In this document: positions 17,267 to 25,661 of the stretch, piece after piece
How positions within the stretch are numbered: position 1 is the first letter of the stretch
How the letters are laid out: each line of letters starts with the position of its first letter
DNA from: JAIBBG01 sp043748015
GTDB lineage: Bacteria; Bacteroidota; Bacteroidia; Flavobacteriales_D; Sanyastnellaceae
Reading direction: 5' to 3'
DNA: 37,418 bases
NCBI GenBank assembly: GCA_043748015.1
Contig: JAYTOA010000206.1
Location: 1 to 37,418, forward strand
Made by a program: the position numbers and the translations under genes
The notes under the pieces: generated by a model
The model's input: the letters and a program-made list of their open reading frames with translations, nothing else
Told to the model about the DNA's origin: nothing
The model's database searches: none

Positions 17267-17980
17267 CTAAGAATATAATTTGCCTTGTGATTGCCAGATT
17301 TTCAAAATGATGAACCCGAAAATCATACCTCCAAGGTGAGCGTAATGTGCGACGTTGTCATCGGGTCTGTTAAGAGTTGCAAGAAAAAGTTCAATCACTC
17401 CATAGCCGAGCACAAACCATTTCGCCTTGATCGGAACAGGAAAGAACAAAAGCATGAGTTCTGTGTTGGGAAACATCATTCCAAAAGCGATTAAGAGTCC
17501 GAAGAGACAACCCGAAGCGCCAACAAGGCCAATATTCATAGCTAGATTCAAACTGGCAGCAGATTGATTCGTGTAGTTTTTCCCTTCCAACAAAGCTGCG
17601 TTGCCATTTTGTAAAACGTCATTGAGCAGATCAGTTGGGATTGCTGCCATTAATTTTTGTATCTCCAGATAATTGATGAACTGGTGCAAAGCGAAAGCTC
17701 CAAGACCTGTAAGTAAGTAGTAATTCAAAAACTTTTTTGGCCCCCAGTATTTTTCAAGCACAGCTCCAAACATGAAAACACCGAACATATTCATGAATAT
17801 GTGCGAGAGATTACCATGCATAAACATGTGAGTAATGATCTGCCAGATTTGAAAATTTTGACTCTCGAAATAATAACCTGTCAGTGGAGGGCGTAATGAT
17901 GGAATTGCTGAAACAGCAAGGAACAGTATTGCATTGATGATGATAATATTCTTGGTGACAACAGGTAGTTTCTGAAACAT
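17267..17980 (-). CDS. Rhomboid-family intramembrane serine protease (second of two)
   Basis: 237 residues. It has the rhomboid motifs HIFMNMFGVFMFG (asparagine 64), the nucleophile S156 in VGASGCLFGLL, and histidine 215 in HYAHLGGMIFGF. Between helices 3 and 4 lies a hydrophilic insertion of about 45 residues (about 105-150, LMAAIPTDLLNDVLQNGNAA and on) that its neighbour lacks. It begins 3 bases after the mutL stop and is followed after 3 bases by the other rhomboid gene. Substrates are unknown. The two rhomboids are only distantly alike, so this is an old duplication or two separate acquisitions. Confidence 0.92.
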   Translation of the reverse strand: MFQKLPVVTKNIIIINAILFLAVSAIPSLRPPLTGYYFESQNFQIWQIITHMFMHGNLSHIFMNMFGVFMFGAVLEKYWGPKKFLNYYLLTGLGAFALHQFINYLEIQKLMAAIPTDLLNDVLQNGNAALLEGKNYTNQSAASLNLAMNIGLVGASGCLFGLLIAFGMMFPNTELMLLFFPVPIKAKWFVLGYGVIELFLATLNRPDDNVAHYAHLGGMIFGFIILKIWQSQGKLYS

Positions 17981-17983
17981 AGT

Positions 17984-19837
17984 TTATCTGAATTGTTGTT
18001 CCAGTTGCGAGATGGAAAGTTGAATAATGGTGGCTTTGTTGTCACGGCTGTTGTATGGCATGGCACAATGAAAAAGTTGATGTACAAGATTATTCATTTC
18101 CGGTGTGGTTAACATTTGACCATAGCGAATGGATGATGCCGCGGCCAGCGCCCACGCCATTTTTTCGCGAGGTGAATATTGCAAATCTCCGCGCTCATTT
18201 TTCCACTGCTCAATAAATTCTTCCAAAAGTTTTTGACCGTCCATTATGCCTGCATCTGCCGGCATCCCAATTATTTCAAAACTGTCTTCACCTGAACGTA
18301 TCAAATCAAAACCAAGAGCGGACAGCTCTGCCATTCCTGATTCAATGAGCGCGCAATCTGCTATGCTCAGGGTTACGGAATCGGGAAAGAGCAATTGCTG
18401 TGATGGTCCTTTGCCGGCATCCATCTGTCGAATATATGTTTCGAAAAGAATTCGTTGATGCGCTCTTTGCTGATCAATCAACATCAAACCTTTCGGTGTG
18501 ACGAGCGATAAATATTTTCTGTGAAGTTGAAAAACCGGAGCTTCATCTGTCCATTCAAAAGGCGCAATGAGTTGATCGTCTCTCGTAATTTTTTCTGCGA
18601 GTGTTTCGACACTTTCCACATTTTCTCGTTTGTTGATGGCCAACAATTCTTGCCAACCGGAAGCTTGCTTTTCTTTTTGATCAAACCAACCTTTCAAAGA
18701 AGTTTCGCGCTCACGCGGCGCAGGCGATTCACCAAAAGGGTTGAAGTTGTGATTGACTTGAACCGAAGGCTGTGAGATAATTTGCCCTGTACGCGCAATA
18801 GGAATTGCAATAGAGGTTTCCTGGTTGAAATCAAGGCTTGGCGAAATATTGAATTTGCCGAGTGCGCGACGCACGGCTGCATGTATAATCGCATAAACTG
18901 CTCGCTCATCCTGAAATTTGATTTCTGTTTTTGTAGGATGAATATTGATGTCTATCTGCGCCGGATCTATCGTGAGATAAATCAAGTAAAGAGGAAAATG
19001 GCCTGCCGGGAGCAATTGCTCAAACGCACTCATTACTGCATGATGCAAATAGGAGTTGCGGATGAATCGATGATTGACGAAGAAGTATTGCTCACCTCTG
19101 GTTTTCTTGGCCGCGTCAGGCTTTCCAACAAAACCGGAAACATTTACGATGTCCGTCGACTCATCAACGGGCACTAATTTTTCGTTGTAACGATTGCCGA
19201 GTGTGTGCACAATTCGCTGCCGAAGAGCAACTGCCGGTAGCGTAAAAACTTCCGCTCCATTGTGAGTAAACGTGAATTCAATTTCCGGATGTGTCAGCGC
19301 CACGCGATGAAATTCGTCGATGATGTGACGCAATTCAATCGCATCACTTTTCAAGAAATAGCGACGTGCAGGCACATTGTAAAACAGATTTTTCACGCTG
19401 AAAGAAGTTCCCTCGGCGCAATGAATCACTTCCTGATTTTTAATTTTCGATCCTTCGATTTGAATGACTGTTCCGAGTTGTGCGCCTTGTGGACGTGTCT
19501 TCATTTCAACCTGAGCAATCGCCGCGATACTCGCTAAAGCCTCACCACGAAATCCTTTGCTGACGATGTGAAACAGGTCGTCTGACTTTTGAATTTTCGA
19601 AGTAGCGTGTCTTTCAAAGCACATGCGCGCATCAGTTTCGCTCATACCGCGACCGTTGTCTACGACTTGAATCATCGTTTTTCCGGCATCCTTCACGATG
19701 AGATTGATCACACTCGCACCGGCATCGATAGCATTTTCCATCAGTTCTTTTACAACGGACGCCGGTCGCTGAACCACTTCCCCTGCAGCAATCTGATTGG
19801 CTACTGAATCCGGTAAAAGACGTATGATATCACCCAT
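17984..19837 (-). CDS. mutL: DNA mismatch repair protein MutL
   Basis: 617 residues from ATG 19837; a TTG at 19846 is less likely, since the family opens with (M)xDIIRLLPDSVANQIAAGEV. The N-terminal GHKL ATPase has NAIDAGAS, DNGRGM (60-65) and GFRGEAL (95-101). MutL couples MutS mismatch recognition to strand removal. The C-terminal dimerisation domain is present, but its usual endonuclease motifs are altered: DQQRAHQRILFE (455-466) in place of DQHAxxExxxxE, AAASS (565-569) in place of the ACR-type motif, and NSRDNKA (596-602) in place of CPHGRP. Nicking activity is therefore doubtful. It leads a run with two rhomboids and an EEP gene. Confidence 0.95.
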   Translation of the reverse strand: MGDIIRLLPDSVANQIAAGEVVQRPASVVKELMENAIDAGASVINLIVKDAGKTMIQVVDNGRGMSETDARMCFERHATSKIQKSDDLFHIVSKGFRGEALASIAAIAQVEMKTRPQGAQLGTVIQIEGSKIKNQEVIHCAEGTSFSVKNLFYNVPARRYFLKSDAIELRHIIDEFHRVALTHPEIEFTFTHNGAEVFTLPAVALRQRIVHTLGNRYNEKLVPVDESTDIVNVSGFVGKPDAAKKTRGEQYFFVNHRFIRNSYLHHAVMSAFEQLLPAGHFPLYLIYLTIDPAQIDINIHPTKTEIKFQDERAVYAIIHAAVRRALGKFNISPSLDFNQETSIAIPIARTGQIISQPSVQVNHNFNPFGESPAPRERETSLKGWFDQKEKQASGWQELLAINKRENVESVETLAEKITRDDQLIAPFEWTDEAPVFQLHRKYLSLVTPKGLMLIDQQRAHQRILFETYIRQMDAGKGPSQQLLFPDSVTLSIADCALIESGMAELSALGFDLIRSGEDSFEIIGMPADAGIMDGQKLLEEFIEQWKNERGDLQYSPREKMAWALAAASSIRYGQMLTTPEMNNLVHQLFHCAMPYNSRDNKATIIQLSISQLEQQFR

Positions 19838-19859
19838 TCTTCTCAATTCCTGTTTGCGA

Positions 19860-19867
19860 CAAAGTTA
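19860..19867 (-). promoter_or_regulatory. Candidate -7 element of mutL
   Basis: Read on the minus strand, the sequence is TAACTTTG, an exact TAnnTTTG match, 23 bases before the mutL ATG at 19837. No TTTG is present 19 bases upstream, so only half of the promoter is supported. Its position favours ATG 19837 over the TTG at 19846 as start. Confidence 0.45.
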
Positions 19868-19973
19868 AGGCCACAGCAGCACTTACGCTTCTTAAGTTTG
19901 AATGAATGAGCTTATAAGTCACAGTTATGAATCGTAAAGTTCTATGTTGCCATTTTAAGTGAATTACATTCCG

Positions 19974-21200
19974 TTATGCAAAAGTGGTAAGCGCTTCTTC
20001 GACACTTTTTTCTGGCTGACGAATGATAATAATTTTTCGCAATACGGCCTCGAAAATCGTATCCGGACAAGATGCGCCGCTGGTGAGCACGATGCTGATT
20101 TTCTCTTTTGACGGAAGCCAATTCGTTGTAGTCAGCAGTTGTTGTTGTCCGTAATCGAAATGTTGAATTTTATTTTCAGAGACGATTTCGCTTTCGTTTT
20201 TGACGAAAAATGTCGGCATTTTGGTGCGGAGAATATTTGCAATCTGCGAAGTATTCGAACTATTGTAGCCTCCGATTACAATTGCCAGATCAGCGCCGGA
20301 GTCGAGTGTGCGAAGCGTTGATTCCTGATTGTCATTCGTAGCATAGCACAATGTATCGCGTGTATCCGCAAAATAGTCACGGTAGTTTTCTCCATGCTTT
20401 TCGATCATGATGTTTTTGAAAAAATCAGCAATGGCCTGTGTTTCCGTCGCGAGCATCGTTGTCTGATTCACCACGCCAAGTTTCTGCAGATCTTTTTTGT
20501 AATCGAATCCGGGGGAAATTTTTTCGGAAAAGTGATGAAGAAATTCCACCTCACTTTTTTCACTATTCATGAATGTGCTGAGCAATTGCGCTTCTGCCAT
20601 GTCGCGAATGATGATAGAAGGAGCATCCTGATAGCTGTGAGAAAATGTTGCGCGCGTTTCCTCGTGTTTGTGTTTGCCGTGAATGATGATTGAAAATCCA
20701 CTGCGGCCAATTTCGGCGCTGCGTTTCCACACCTTTTCTACGAACGGACATGTCGTGTTGTAGGTCTTCGTTTCCACACCCTTTTCCTCGAGTAATTTTT
20801 CAATTTCTATGGTTGTGCCAAATGCGGGAATGATGACGACATCATCCGCTTTGATGTCATCCCACGGACGCAATTGTTTTCCATCGGTATCCATAATAAA
20901 TTGAATACCGTTAGCTTCAAGATCTTCATTCACGGCAGGATTGTGAATCATCTGACTGAGAAGGAACAATCGTTTGCCCGGATTTTCCGCTATGGCTTTG
21001 TAGGAAATTTCGATGGCATTTTCTACACCATAACAAAACCCAAAATGACGCGGAAGGAGAAATTGAACATTGCCAAAATCAAGAACACCGGGTTTAAAAT
21101 CCTGCTTACGCGGATCAGCCAATCGACGCTTGAGTTTTACTTCACCTATAATGCCCGATTTAAAATGTTCGGGAATCTCAAATTTTTTCATGTTCTTCAA
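19974..21200 (-). CDS. ispH: 4-hydroxy-3-methylbut-2-enyl diphosphate reductase IspH
   Basis: 408 residues, the long form of IspH found in some bacteria and plants (the E. coli form is nearer 315). The three iron-sulfur cysteines are C56 (GFCYGVENAI), C151 (NTTCPFV) and C285 (DTLCYATNDNQ). Further family blocks are HNPAVNEDL, IIIHGKHKHEE and GGYNSSNTSQ. IspH makes IPP and DMAPP from HMBPP in the last step of the MEP pathway, so it feeds the carotenoid operon at 10460-15112. An extra C378 (GASCPD) lies where others have Ala or Ser. The start (21200, or Met4 at 21191) lies inside the preceding gene. Confidence 0.94.
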   Translation of the reverse strand: MKNMKKFEIPEHFKSGIIGEVKLKRRLADPRKQDFKPGVLDFGNVQFLLPRHFGFCYGVENAIEISYKAIAENPGKRLFLLSQMIHNPAVNEDLEANGIQFIMDTDGKQLRPWDDIKADDVVIIPAFGTTIEIEKLLEEKGVETKTYNTTCPFVEKVWKRSAEIGRSGFSIIIHGKHKHEETRATFSHSYQDAPSIIIRDMAEAQLLSTFMNSEKSEVEFLHHFSEKISPGFDYKKDLQKLGVVNQTTMLATETQAIADFFKNIMIEKHGENYRDYFADTRDTLCYATNDNQESTLRTLDSGADLAIVIGGYNSSNTSQIANILRTKMPTFFVKNESEIVSENKIQHFDYGQQQLLTTTNWLPSKEKISIVLTSGASCPDTIFEAVLRKIIIIRQPEKSVEEALTTFA

Positions 21201-21705
21201 GTATCTGCTTCACATATTCCTTCATCCGCTTTTTCTTATATGCCTTCAAGAGAGGCTTGAGCACTTTCGATTTCGATAGTTCTTTGCTTTGTTGTGAAAG
21301 CGATGCTACCACATCCATGCCTTCAACATATAGCGTGAGATCATCTGTCACTCCCGGTTTGTTCATCTTGAACAATGCGATTCCATGAATGAATGGAAAG
21401 AGCAACTCTGGATGTTGATTATAAAATGGCAGTCGCGTTGTGGTGACGTTGATTCTGATCTGCGGCGCACCTGCAAGCCATTCCATCACATAAGCGTTTG
21501 CGATGCTTCTCTGCTGTACATCCACTCCAAGTGGCGTCAGACACAACCACCTCAAAGTCTTTTTTACGAGTTCTTCATCTTTAGCATAATCCGCATCTTC
21601 AGTCCAGCTGTATTCAGTGGGAATTTTCGGACAGCGACCTTCCTGTCCAAAGATGGGACTATTCAATAAAACAGAAAACAGTATGAAGAGATTTATATAT
21701 CTCAA
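21178..21705 (-). CDS. Small exported protein of unknown function
   Basis: 175 residues with a clear signal peptide (MRYINLFILFSVLLNSPIFGQ). The mature part has an acidic start (SWTEDADYAKDEELVKK), RWLCLTPLGVDVQQRSIANAYVMEWLAGAP, a stretch ending PFIHGIALFKMN, and a very basic tail (LKAYKKKRMKEYVKQI). It recalls the unannotated helical exported proteins common in Bacteroidota. I do not recognise the family. Its start overlaps the end of the saccharopine dehydrogenase-like gene by 4 bases, and its end overlaps ispH by 23 bases, so it is very likely co-transcribed with both. Confidence 0.78.
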   Translation of the reverse strand: MRYINLFILFSVLLNSPIFGQEGRCPKIPTEYSWTEDADYAKDEELVKKTLRWLCLTPLGVDVQQRSIANAYVMEWLAGAPQIRINVTTTRLPFYNQHPELLFPFIHGIALFKMNKPGVTDDLTLYVEGMDVVASLSQQSKELSKSKVLKPLLKAYKKKRMKEYVKQILEEHEKI

Positions 21706-23033
21706 TGCTTTATGATTTGTTCATTGAAGTCAATTCCGTATTCTTTCAATTCATCCAATACGGGAAGATAAATTTCGGGAATTATCGGTAATTGAATACC
21801 GGTTAGCTGCAAACGGCCATCGAGCACCATTCTTGCGGCAATGCCAATGGGCAACCCAACTGTCTTTGACATGGCGGTGTGAATCTGATCATCACCGACG
21901 CAAATCATGGATGACTGCAACTCCTCATTTTTTCCATGGATAGAATACTTGAACCGATGCCACATCACAATCATGTCTTTGTCATCCTCATCAAGCACCC
22001 ATTTTTCTTCAATCAATTTCTGAAGTGCAACTGCCGGCGATCCGCTTTGTATGTTCAAAGGCTTTTCATCAAAAATGCCGAGCCACTTCAATTTCGCAAA
22101 ACTGATATCGTCTGTCTGCAGGTAGTTCATAGCTGTTTGTTCAACAAATGAATCATTGGTAATGTTCAGAAATGAAGAAGTGAGATCGCGCCAGGTCATC
22201 GTCGACGGATTTTCGATGAGGAAGGAATCATCTGTAAGGCCCATTTGCACCAAGCTGTCCCACGCTTTGCAAAAACCTGATCGGCGCAAAGTTCCTCTCA
22301 GGAGCGATGGAATATTTTCGATTCCGTAGATTTTCTTGTACTTAAGTGAATCTCGATTCGCATATCCATCAAAGCTTCCATAACCATCGATATCCACCGG
22401 AATAGCACGTTGAAAAAGTTTGTGATAGGGAATGTATTTGAGCTTTCCATTTTCCTGAAACTTGGCTGTGCCGCCATATCCCGCAAGAACCACATTCCGT
22501 GGATTCCAGGTGATCTTGTAGTTCCAGGGATTGTTGTCACTTTCTGGAGCAATTAGTCCACCGGTGTATGATTCAAAGCTTTCGAGTTTCGCGCCTTTTT
22601 TTTCCAACTCATGGATAATTTTCATTGCCGACATGTGATCGATTCCGGGATCGACGCCCATCTCGTTCAGAATCAGTACACCATTCTTTTTTGCAGCTTC
22701 ATCGAGCTCCCACATTTCATCGGGAACATAGCTCGGCGTGATGACGTTCTTCCGCAAATCAATGCAATCCTTGGCAACTGTCATATGCATAGAAGCCGGA
22801 AGCATGGAAACGACCAGATCTGCTTCGGAAATTTCCTCTCTTCGCTGCTTGTCATTGCTTGCATCAAGCTGAAACGCTTCTCCGAAAGGACTACCGGCCA
22901 ATTTTTGCGCAGCCATTGTGGCATCCATATCGCCAACGCGAATTTTCCAGGATTCTTTCTCCGCGTGTTCAGTGAGGTATTTGATGAGGTTGGCACTGCT
23001 TCTTCCCGCACCAATGACCAGTATTTTTTTCAT
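21702..23033 (-). CDS. Saccharopine dehydrogenase-like reductase
   Basis: 443 residues. An N-terminal Rossmann fold opens with ILVIGAGRSSANLIKYL, a GxGxxx dinucleotide loop. Then come DLVVSMLPASMH, the LNEMGVDPGIDHMSA block and the substrate-domain stretch SYTGGLIAPESDNNPWNYK, all typical of saccharopine reductases (glutamate-forming) of the lysine alpha-aminoadipate/saccharopine route. The same fold is used by other lysine-catabolism and polyamine enzymes, so the exact substrate is not certain. It is the first gene of a minus-strand run with the small exported protein and ispH. A -7-like element lies just upstream at 23051-23058. Confidence 0.87.
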   Translation of the reverse strand: MKKILVIGAGRSSANLIKYLTEHAEKESWKIRVGDMDATMAAQKLAGSPFGEAFQLDASNDKQRREEISEADLVVSMLPASMHMTVAKDCIDLRKNVITPSYVPDEMWELDEAAKKNGVLILNEMGVDPGIDHMSAMKIIHELEKKGAKLESFESYTGGLIAPESDNNPWNYKITWNPRNVVLAGYGGTAKFQENGKLKYIPYHKLFQRAIPVDIDGYGSFDGYANRDSLKYKKIYGIENIPSLLRGTLRRSGFCKAWDSLVQMGLTDDSFLIENPSTMTWRDLTSSFLNITNDSFVEQTAMNYLQTDDISFAKLKWLGIFDEKPLNIQSGSPAVALQKLIEEKWVLDEDDKDMIVMWHRFKYSIHGKNEELQSSMICVGDDQIHTAMSKTVGLPIGIAARMVLDGRLQLTGIQLPIIPEIYLPVLDELKEYGIDFNEQIIKH

Positions 23034-23050
23034 ATCCGAATTTGACTGTC

Positions 23051-23058
23051 CAAAATTA
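23051..23058 (-). promoter_or_regulatory. Candidate -7 element of the saccharopine dehydrogenase-like gene
   Basis: On the minus strand it reads TAATTTTG, an exact TAnnTTTG match, 17 bases before the ATG at 23033. A good TTTG at the expected distance upstream is lacking. Confidence 0.42.
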
Positions 23059-23153
23059 GCAAGTTGACGGCTTTAAATCGTTTGGAATATTTTTGGCACG
23101 TCATTCGCCTTGCAAGGCTATCACTACATTTACGAACTTCAAAAAATGACCAC

Positions 23154-24203
23154 ATGAAAAAAATTTACACGATCCTCTTACTGGCATTTACATGTGCACA
23201 GATTCAAGCACAAACCGCTAATGCAGTTGTATTCGCCGAAGCCGGTGAAAAATTTACACTTACACTCAATGGAGAAAAGCAAAATGCCACACCTCAGGCC
23301 AATGTGAAAATGACCGGCTTGACGGCCGAATTCTATCAAGCGCGTGTGGACTTTGAAGATGCTACGCTAGCTGATTTTTCCAATAACAATTTTGCCGTAC
23401 AGAAGGGTCAAGAAGTCACTTACATCATCAAAAAGAACAAGAAAGGCGAGTATGTACTTCGTTTTCAGGGACAATCAGAAATTAGCGGCGCAGCAACTGC
23501 AACACCGGCTGTTTCTGCACCTTCAAGTGAAGCAAAACGAATAGCTGATGTGGATGACAACATTTCCAATGAGACAATTAAAATGGAAACTAAGATCTCT
23601 GGAACCGGAATGGATCAAAGCATGGACTCCGGTGCGAATACTACCGTTACTAAAACCACCATAACTACAACATCCGCTAAGCCTGTGAAGACATCAGGTG
23701 AAAACGTATCAATGGGTGTTAATGTGGGCGGAGTGAACATGGGTGTGAACATAAACGTTACTGATACTGATGGTGGATTCGATATGCAAGAGAATACGGC
23801 GACTTCAGTCACAACTACAACAACTTCGAAGACCACAACAACATCTACTGCGCCTGCCCCGCGTCCGGTAGAGAAACCAGCGCCTGTTGCTATAGAAAGC
23901 AAAGGTCGCTGTGCCAGCTCAATGACAGATGCATCGTTCACTTCAGCAAAATCAAATATTGCTTCGAAAAGTTTTGAGGATTCTAAGATGACAATTGCAA
24001 AGCAGATTACAAAAGCAAATTGCCTAACAGCACTGCAAGTAAAAGAGGTGATGGGAATGTTCAGTTTTGAAGCATCGAAATTGGACTATGCAAAATTTGC
24101 TTATGATTTTTGCTACAACCAGGGAGATTATTTCCAGGTGAATGATGCATTCCAATTTGAATCCAGCATTGAAGAACTGGATAGTTTCTTATCAACCAAG
24201 TAA
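23154..24203 (+). CDS. Exported DUF4476 protein with Thr-rich linkers
   Basis: 349 residues from ATG 23154, which begins a good signal peptide (MKKIYTILLLAFTCAQIQAQ); the frame is open from 23064. The N-terminal domain (about 21-115) is beta-rich and ends KKGEYVLRFQGQSE. A low-complexity middle is rich in Thr, Ser and Ala and includes a Gly-Val-Asn repeat patch (VNVGGVNMGVNINV). The C-terminal DUF4476 domain (about 255-349) shows the spaced pattern CASSMTDASFTSAKSNI ... ITKANCLTALQVKEVMGMFSFE ... FAYDFCYNQGDYFQ. The function of DUF4476 is unknown. It is the first gene of an envelope lipoprotein cluster. Confidence 0.86.
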   Translation: MKKIYTILLLAFTCAQIQAQTANAVVFAEAGEKFTLTLNGEKQNATPQANVKMTGLTAEFYQARVDFEDATLADFSNNNFAVQKGQEVTYIIKKNKKGEYVLRFQGQSEISGAATATPAVSAPSSEAKRIADVDDNISNETIKMETKISGTGMDQSMDSGANTTVTKTTITTTSAKPVKTSGENVSMGVNVGGVNMGVNINVTDTDGGFDMQENTATSVTTTTTSKTTTTSTAPAPRPVEKPAPVAIESKGRCASSMTDASFTSAKSNIASKSFEDSKMTIAKQITKANCLTALQVKEVMGMFSFEASKLDYAKFAYDFCYNQGDYFQVNDAFQFESSIEELDSFLSTK

Positions 24204-24220
24204 AGGTTTGTTTTAGCAAA

Positions 24221-24252
24221 GGTGAAGTATTCAGGTTAAATGAGTACTTCAC
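24221..24252 (+). terminator. Stem-loop after the DUF4476 gene, possible weak terminator
   Basis: GTGAAGTATTCA pairs with TGAGTACTTCAC over 12 bp with one T-G wobble, with an 8-base loop. It lies between the stop at 24203 and the lipoprotein start at 24282. The bases after it (ATTTTCAG) form only a short T-tract, so it may attenuate rather than stop transcription. Confidence 0.5.
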
Positions 24253-24281
24253 ATTTTCAGTGACACCGATTGCACTCCACT

Positions 24282-25661
24282 ATGAAAACCATTCAATATT
24301 ATACCGCTTTGATACTGATTGCCTCGCTCTTTCTAGGCGCTTGTCAAGGTAGCAAGCATTTCGCCAAGATGGCTTCTAAGCAGGAAAAGGCGGGATTGAT
24401 GAATGAAGCGGCCGGTAATTATTACACAGCACTTCAAAAAAAGAGAAGCAATATTGATGCGCAGATTGGTATGAAGACCACCGGTCAGCTGATGCTCAAC
24501 AATATGTTGAATGATTTTGCAAAGCAGAAAAGTTTTGGTACAAGTAAAGATGCTGTTTATGCATATCACAAAGCACGCGATTACCGCGATAAGATTCAGG
24601 GTGTAGGTATCACATTATTACTTGCAGATTTTTATGAGTCAGATTATCAAGCAGTGAAAGGATCTTATCTCGTGCAGCTTTATGATGAAGGAACGACTTT
24701 ACTGGAAGACCAGAAATTTCCTGAGGCTGAAACAAAATTCGCTGAGATCAGAAAACTTGATCCAAATTATAAGGATGCATCCGAACTCGGCAACATCGCT
24801 TATCTCGAACCTCTTTATACTGAAGGGAAAAAGGAAATGACTCTGGGAAATTATCGCAGTGCTCACGGACAATTCGAGAAAGTTATTGCGCGCAAAGCAG
24901 ATTACAAGGACGCTGCCTATTTGAAAAAGCAATGTCTGGAAAAAGGAATTTACACTATAGCACTCATGAATTTTGAGAACGCCAGTGGAACACCCGGGTT
25001 GGATGCCAGAGTTTCTGCTTATGCACTAACAGCTTTGACAAACGTGAAGGATCCGTTTATGCGCGTTGTGGATCGCGGACAAATGGAAGCCATTATTCGC
25101 GAACAGCAATTGCAACTGTCAGGAGTGATTGATCAGAATACCGCCGTGAAAGTTGGAGAACTAATAGGTGCGCAGGCTTTGCTTACAGGTACGGTGCTCA
25201 GTTATAGTGAGAAAAAAGGATCACTGCGAACCAAACAACGCGACGGATACGCTTCGTATCAAGAACGCGTATTGAACAAGACGGATGGCAAGTATTATAT
25301 ACAGACCATGTACAAACCGACAACATATACCGAATATTACAATTCAAATGGATGCACGGTGAGTTTTCAGTACAAGCTGGTCAATCTGAGCACGGGAGAG
25401 ATTATCAAAACTGAGATCATTCAGAAAGAATTGAACGATGAAGTGCTGTACGGAAAGTTTGATGGCGACGTGAATACGCTTTTCCCGGCCGGACAGGGAG
25501 GGCCAAACCTAAATGCGCAAGACAAACGCGCGATCTTAGGTTTGATGTCGGGAAGACAAGATCTTCAATCCCCAACGCAATTGTCGAATACACTTTTCGG
25601 AACTGTATCATCACAGTTGTCGGGCTCAATCAGTAATGTGGTAAAGGAACTCGTAAAATGA
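24282..25661 (+). CDS. CsgG-like lipoprotein with TPR-like repeats
   Basis: 459 residues from ATG 24282, chosen because it starts a lipoprotein signal with lipobox LGAC (cysteine at about 21). Residues about 120-225 hold two TPR-like helix pairs, GTTLLEDQKFPEAETKFAEI and GKKEMTLGNYRSAHGQFEKV, each ending in Y-K-D-A. The CsgG-like domain follows: IYTIALMNFEN, VVDRGQMEAIIREQQLQLSG, VGELIGAQALLTGTV and VNLSTGEII. CsgG-type proteins form outer-membrane secretion pores or, in relatives such as FlgO and LpoB, envelope accessory factors. Its stop overlaps the next gene by ATGA. Pore formation here is not proven. Confidence 0.85.
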   Translation: MKTIQYYTALILIASLFLGACQGSKHFAKMASKQEKAGLMNEAAGNYYTALQKKRSNIDAQIGMKTTGQLMLNNMLNDFAKQKSFGTSKDAVYAYHKARDYRDKIQGVGITLLLADFYESDYQAVKGSYLVQLYDEGTTLLEDQKFPEAETKFAEIRKLDPNYKDASELGNIAYLEPLYTEGKKEMTLGNYRSAHGQFEKVIARKADYKDAAYLKKQCLEKGIYTIALMNFENASGTPGLDARVSAYALTALTNVKDPFMRVVDRGQMEAIIREQQLQLSGVIDQNTAVKVGELIGAQALLTGTVLSYSEKKGSLRTKQRDGYASYQERVLNKTDGKYYIQTMYKPTTYTEYYNSNGCTVSFQYKLVNLSTGEIIKTEIIQKELNDEVLYGKFDGDVNTLFPAGQGGPNLNAQDKRAILGLMSGRQDLQSPTQLSNTLFGTVSSQLSGSISNVVKELVK

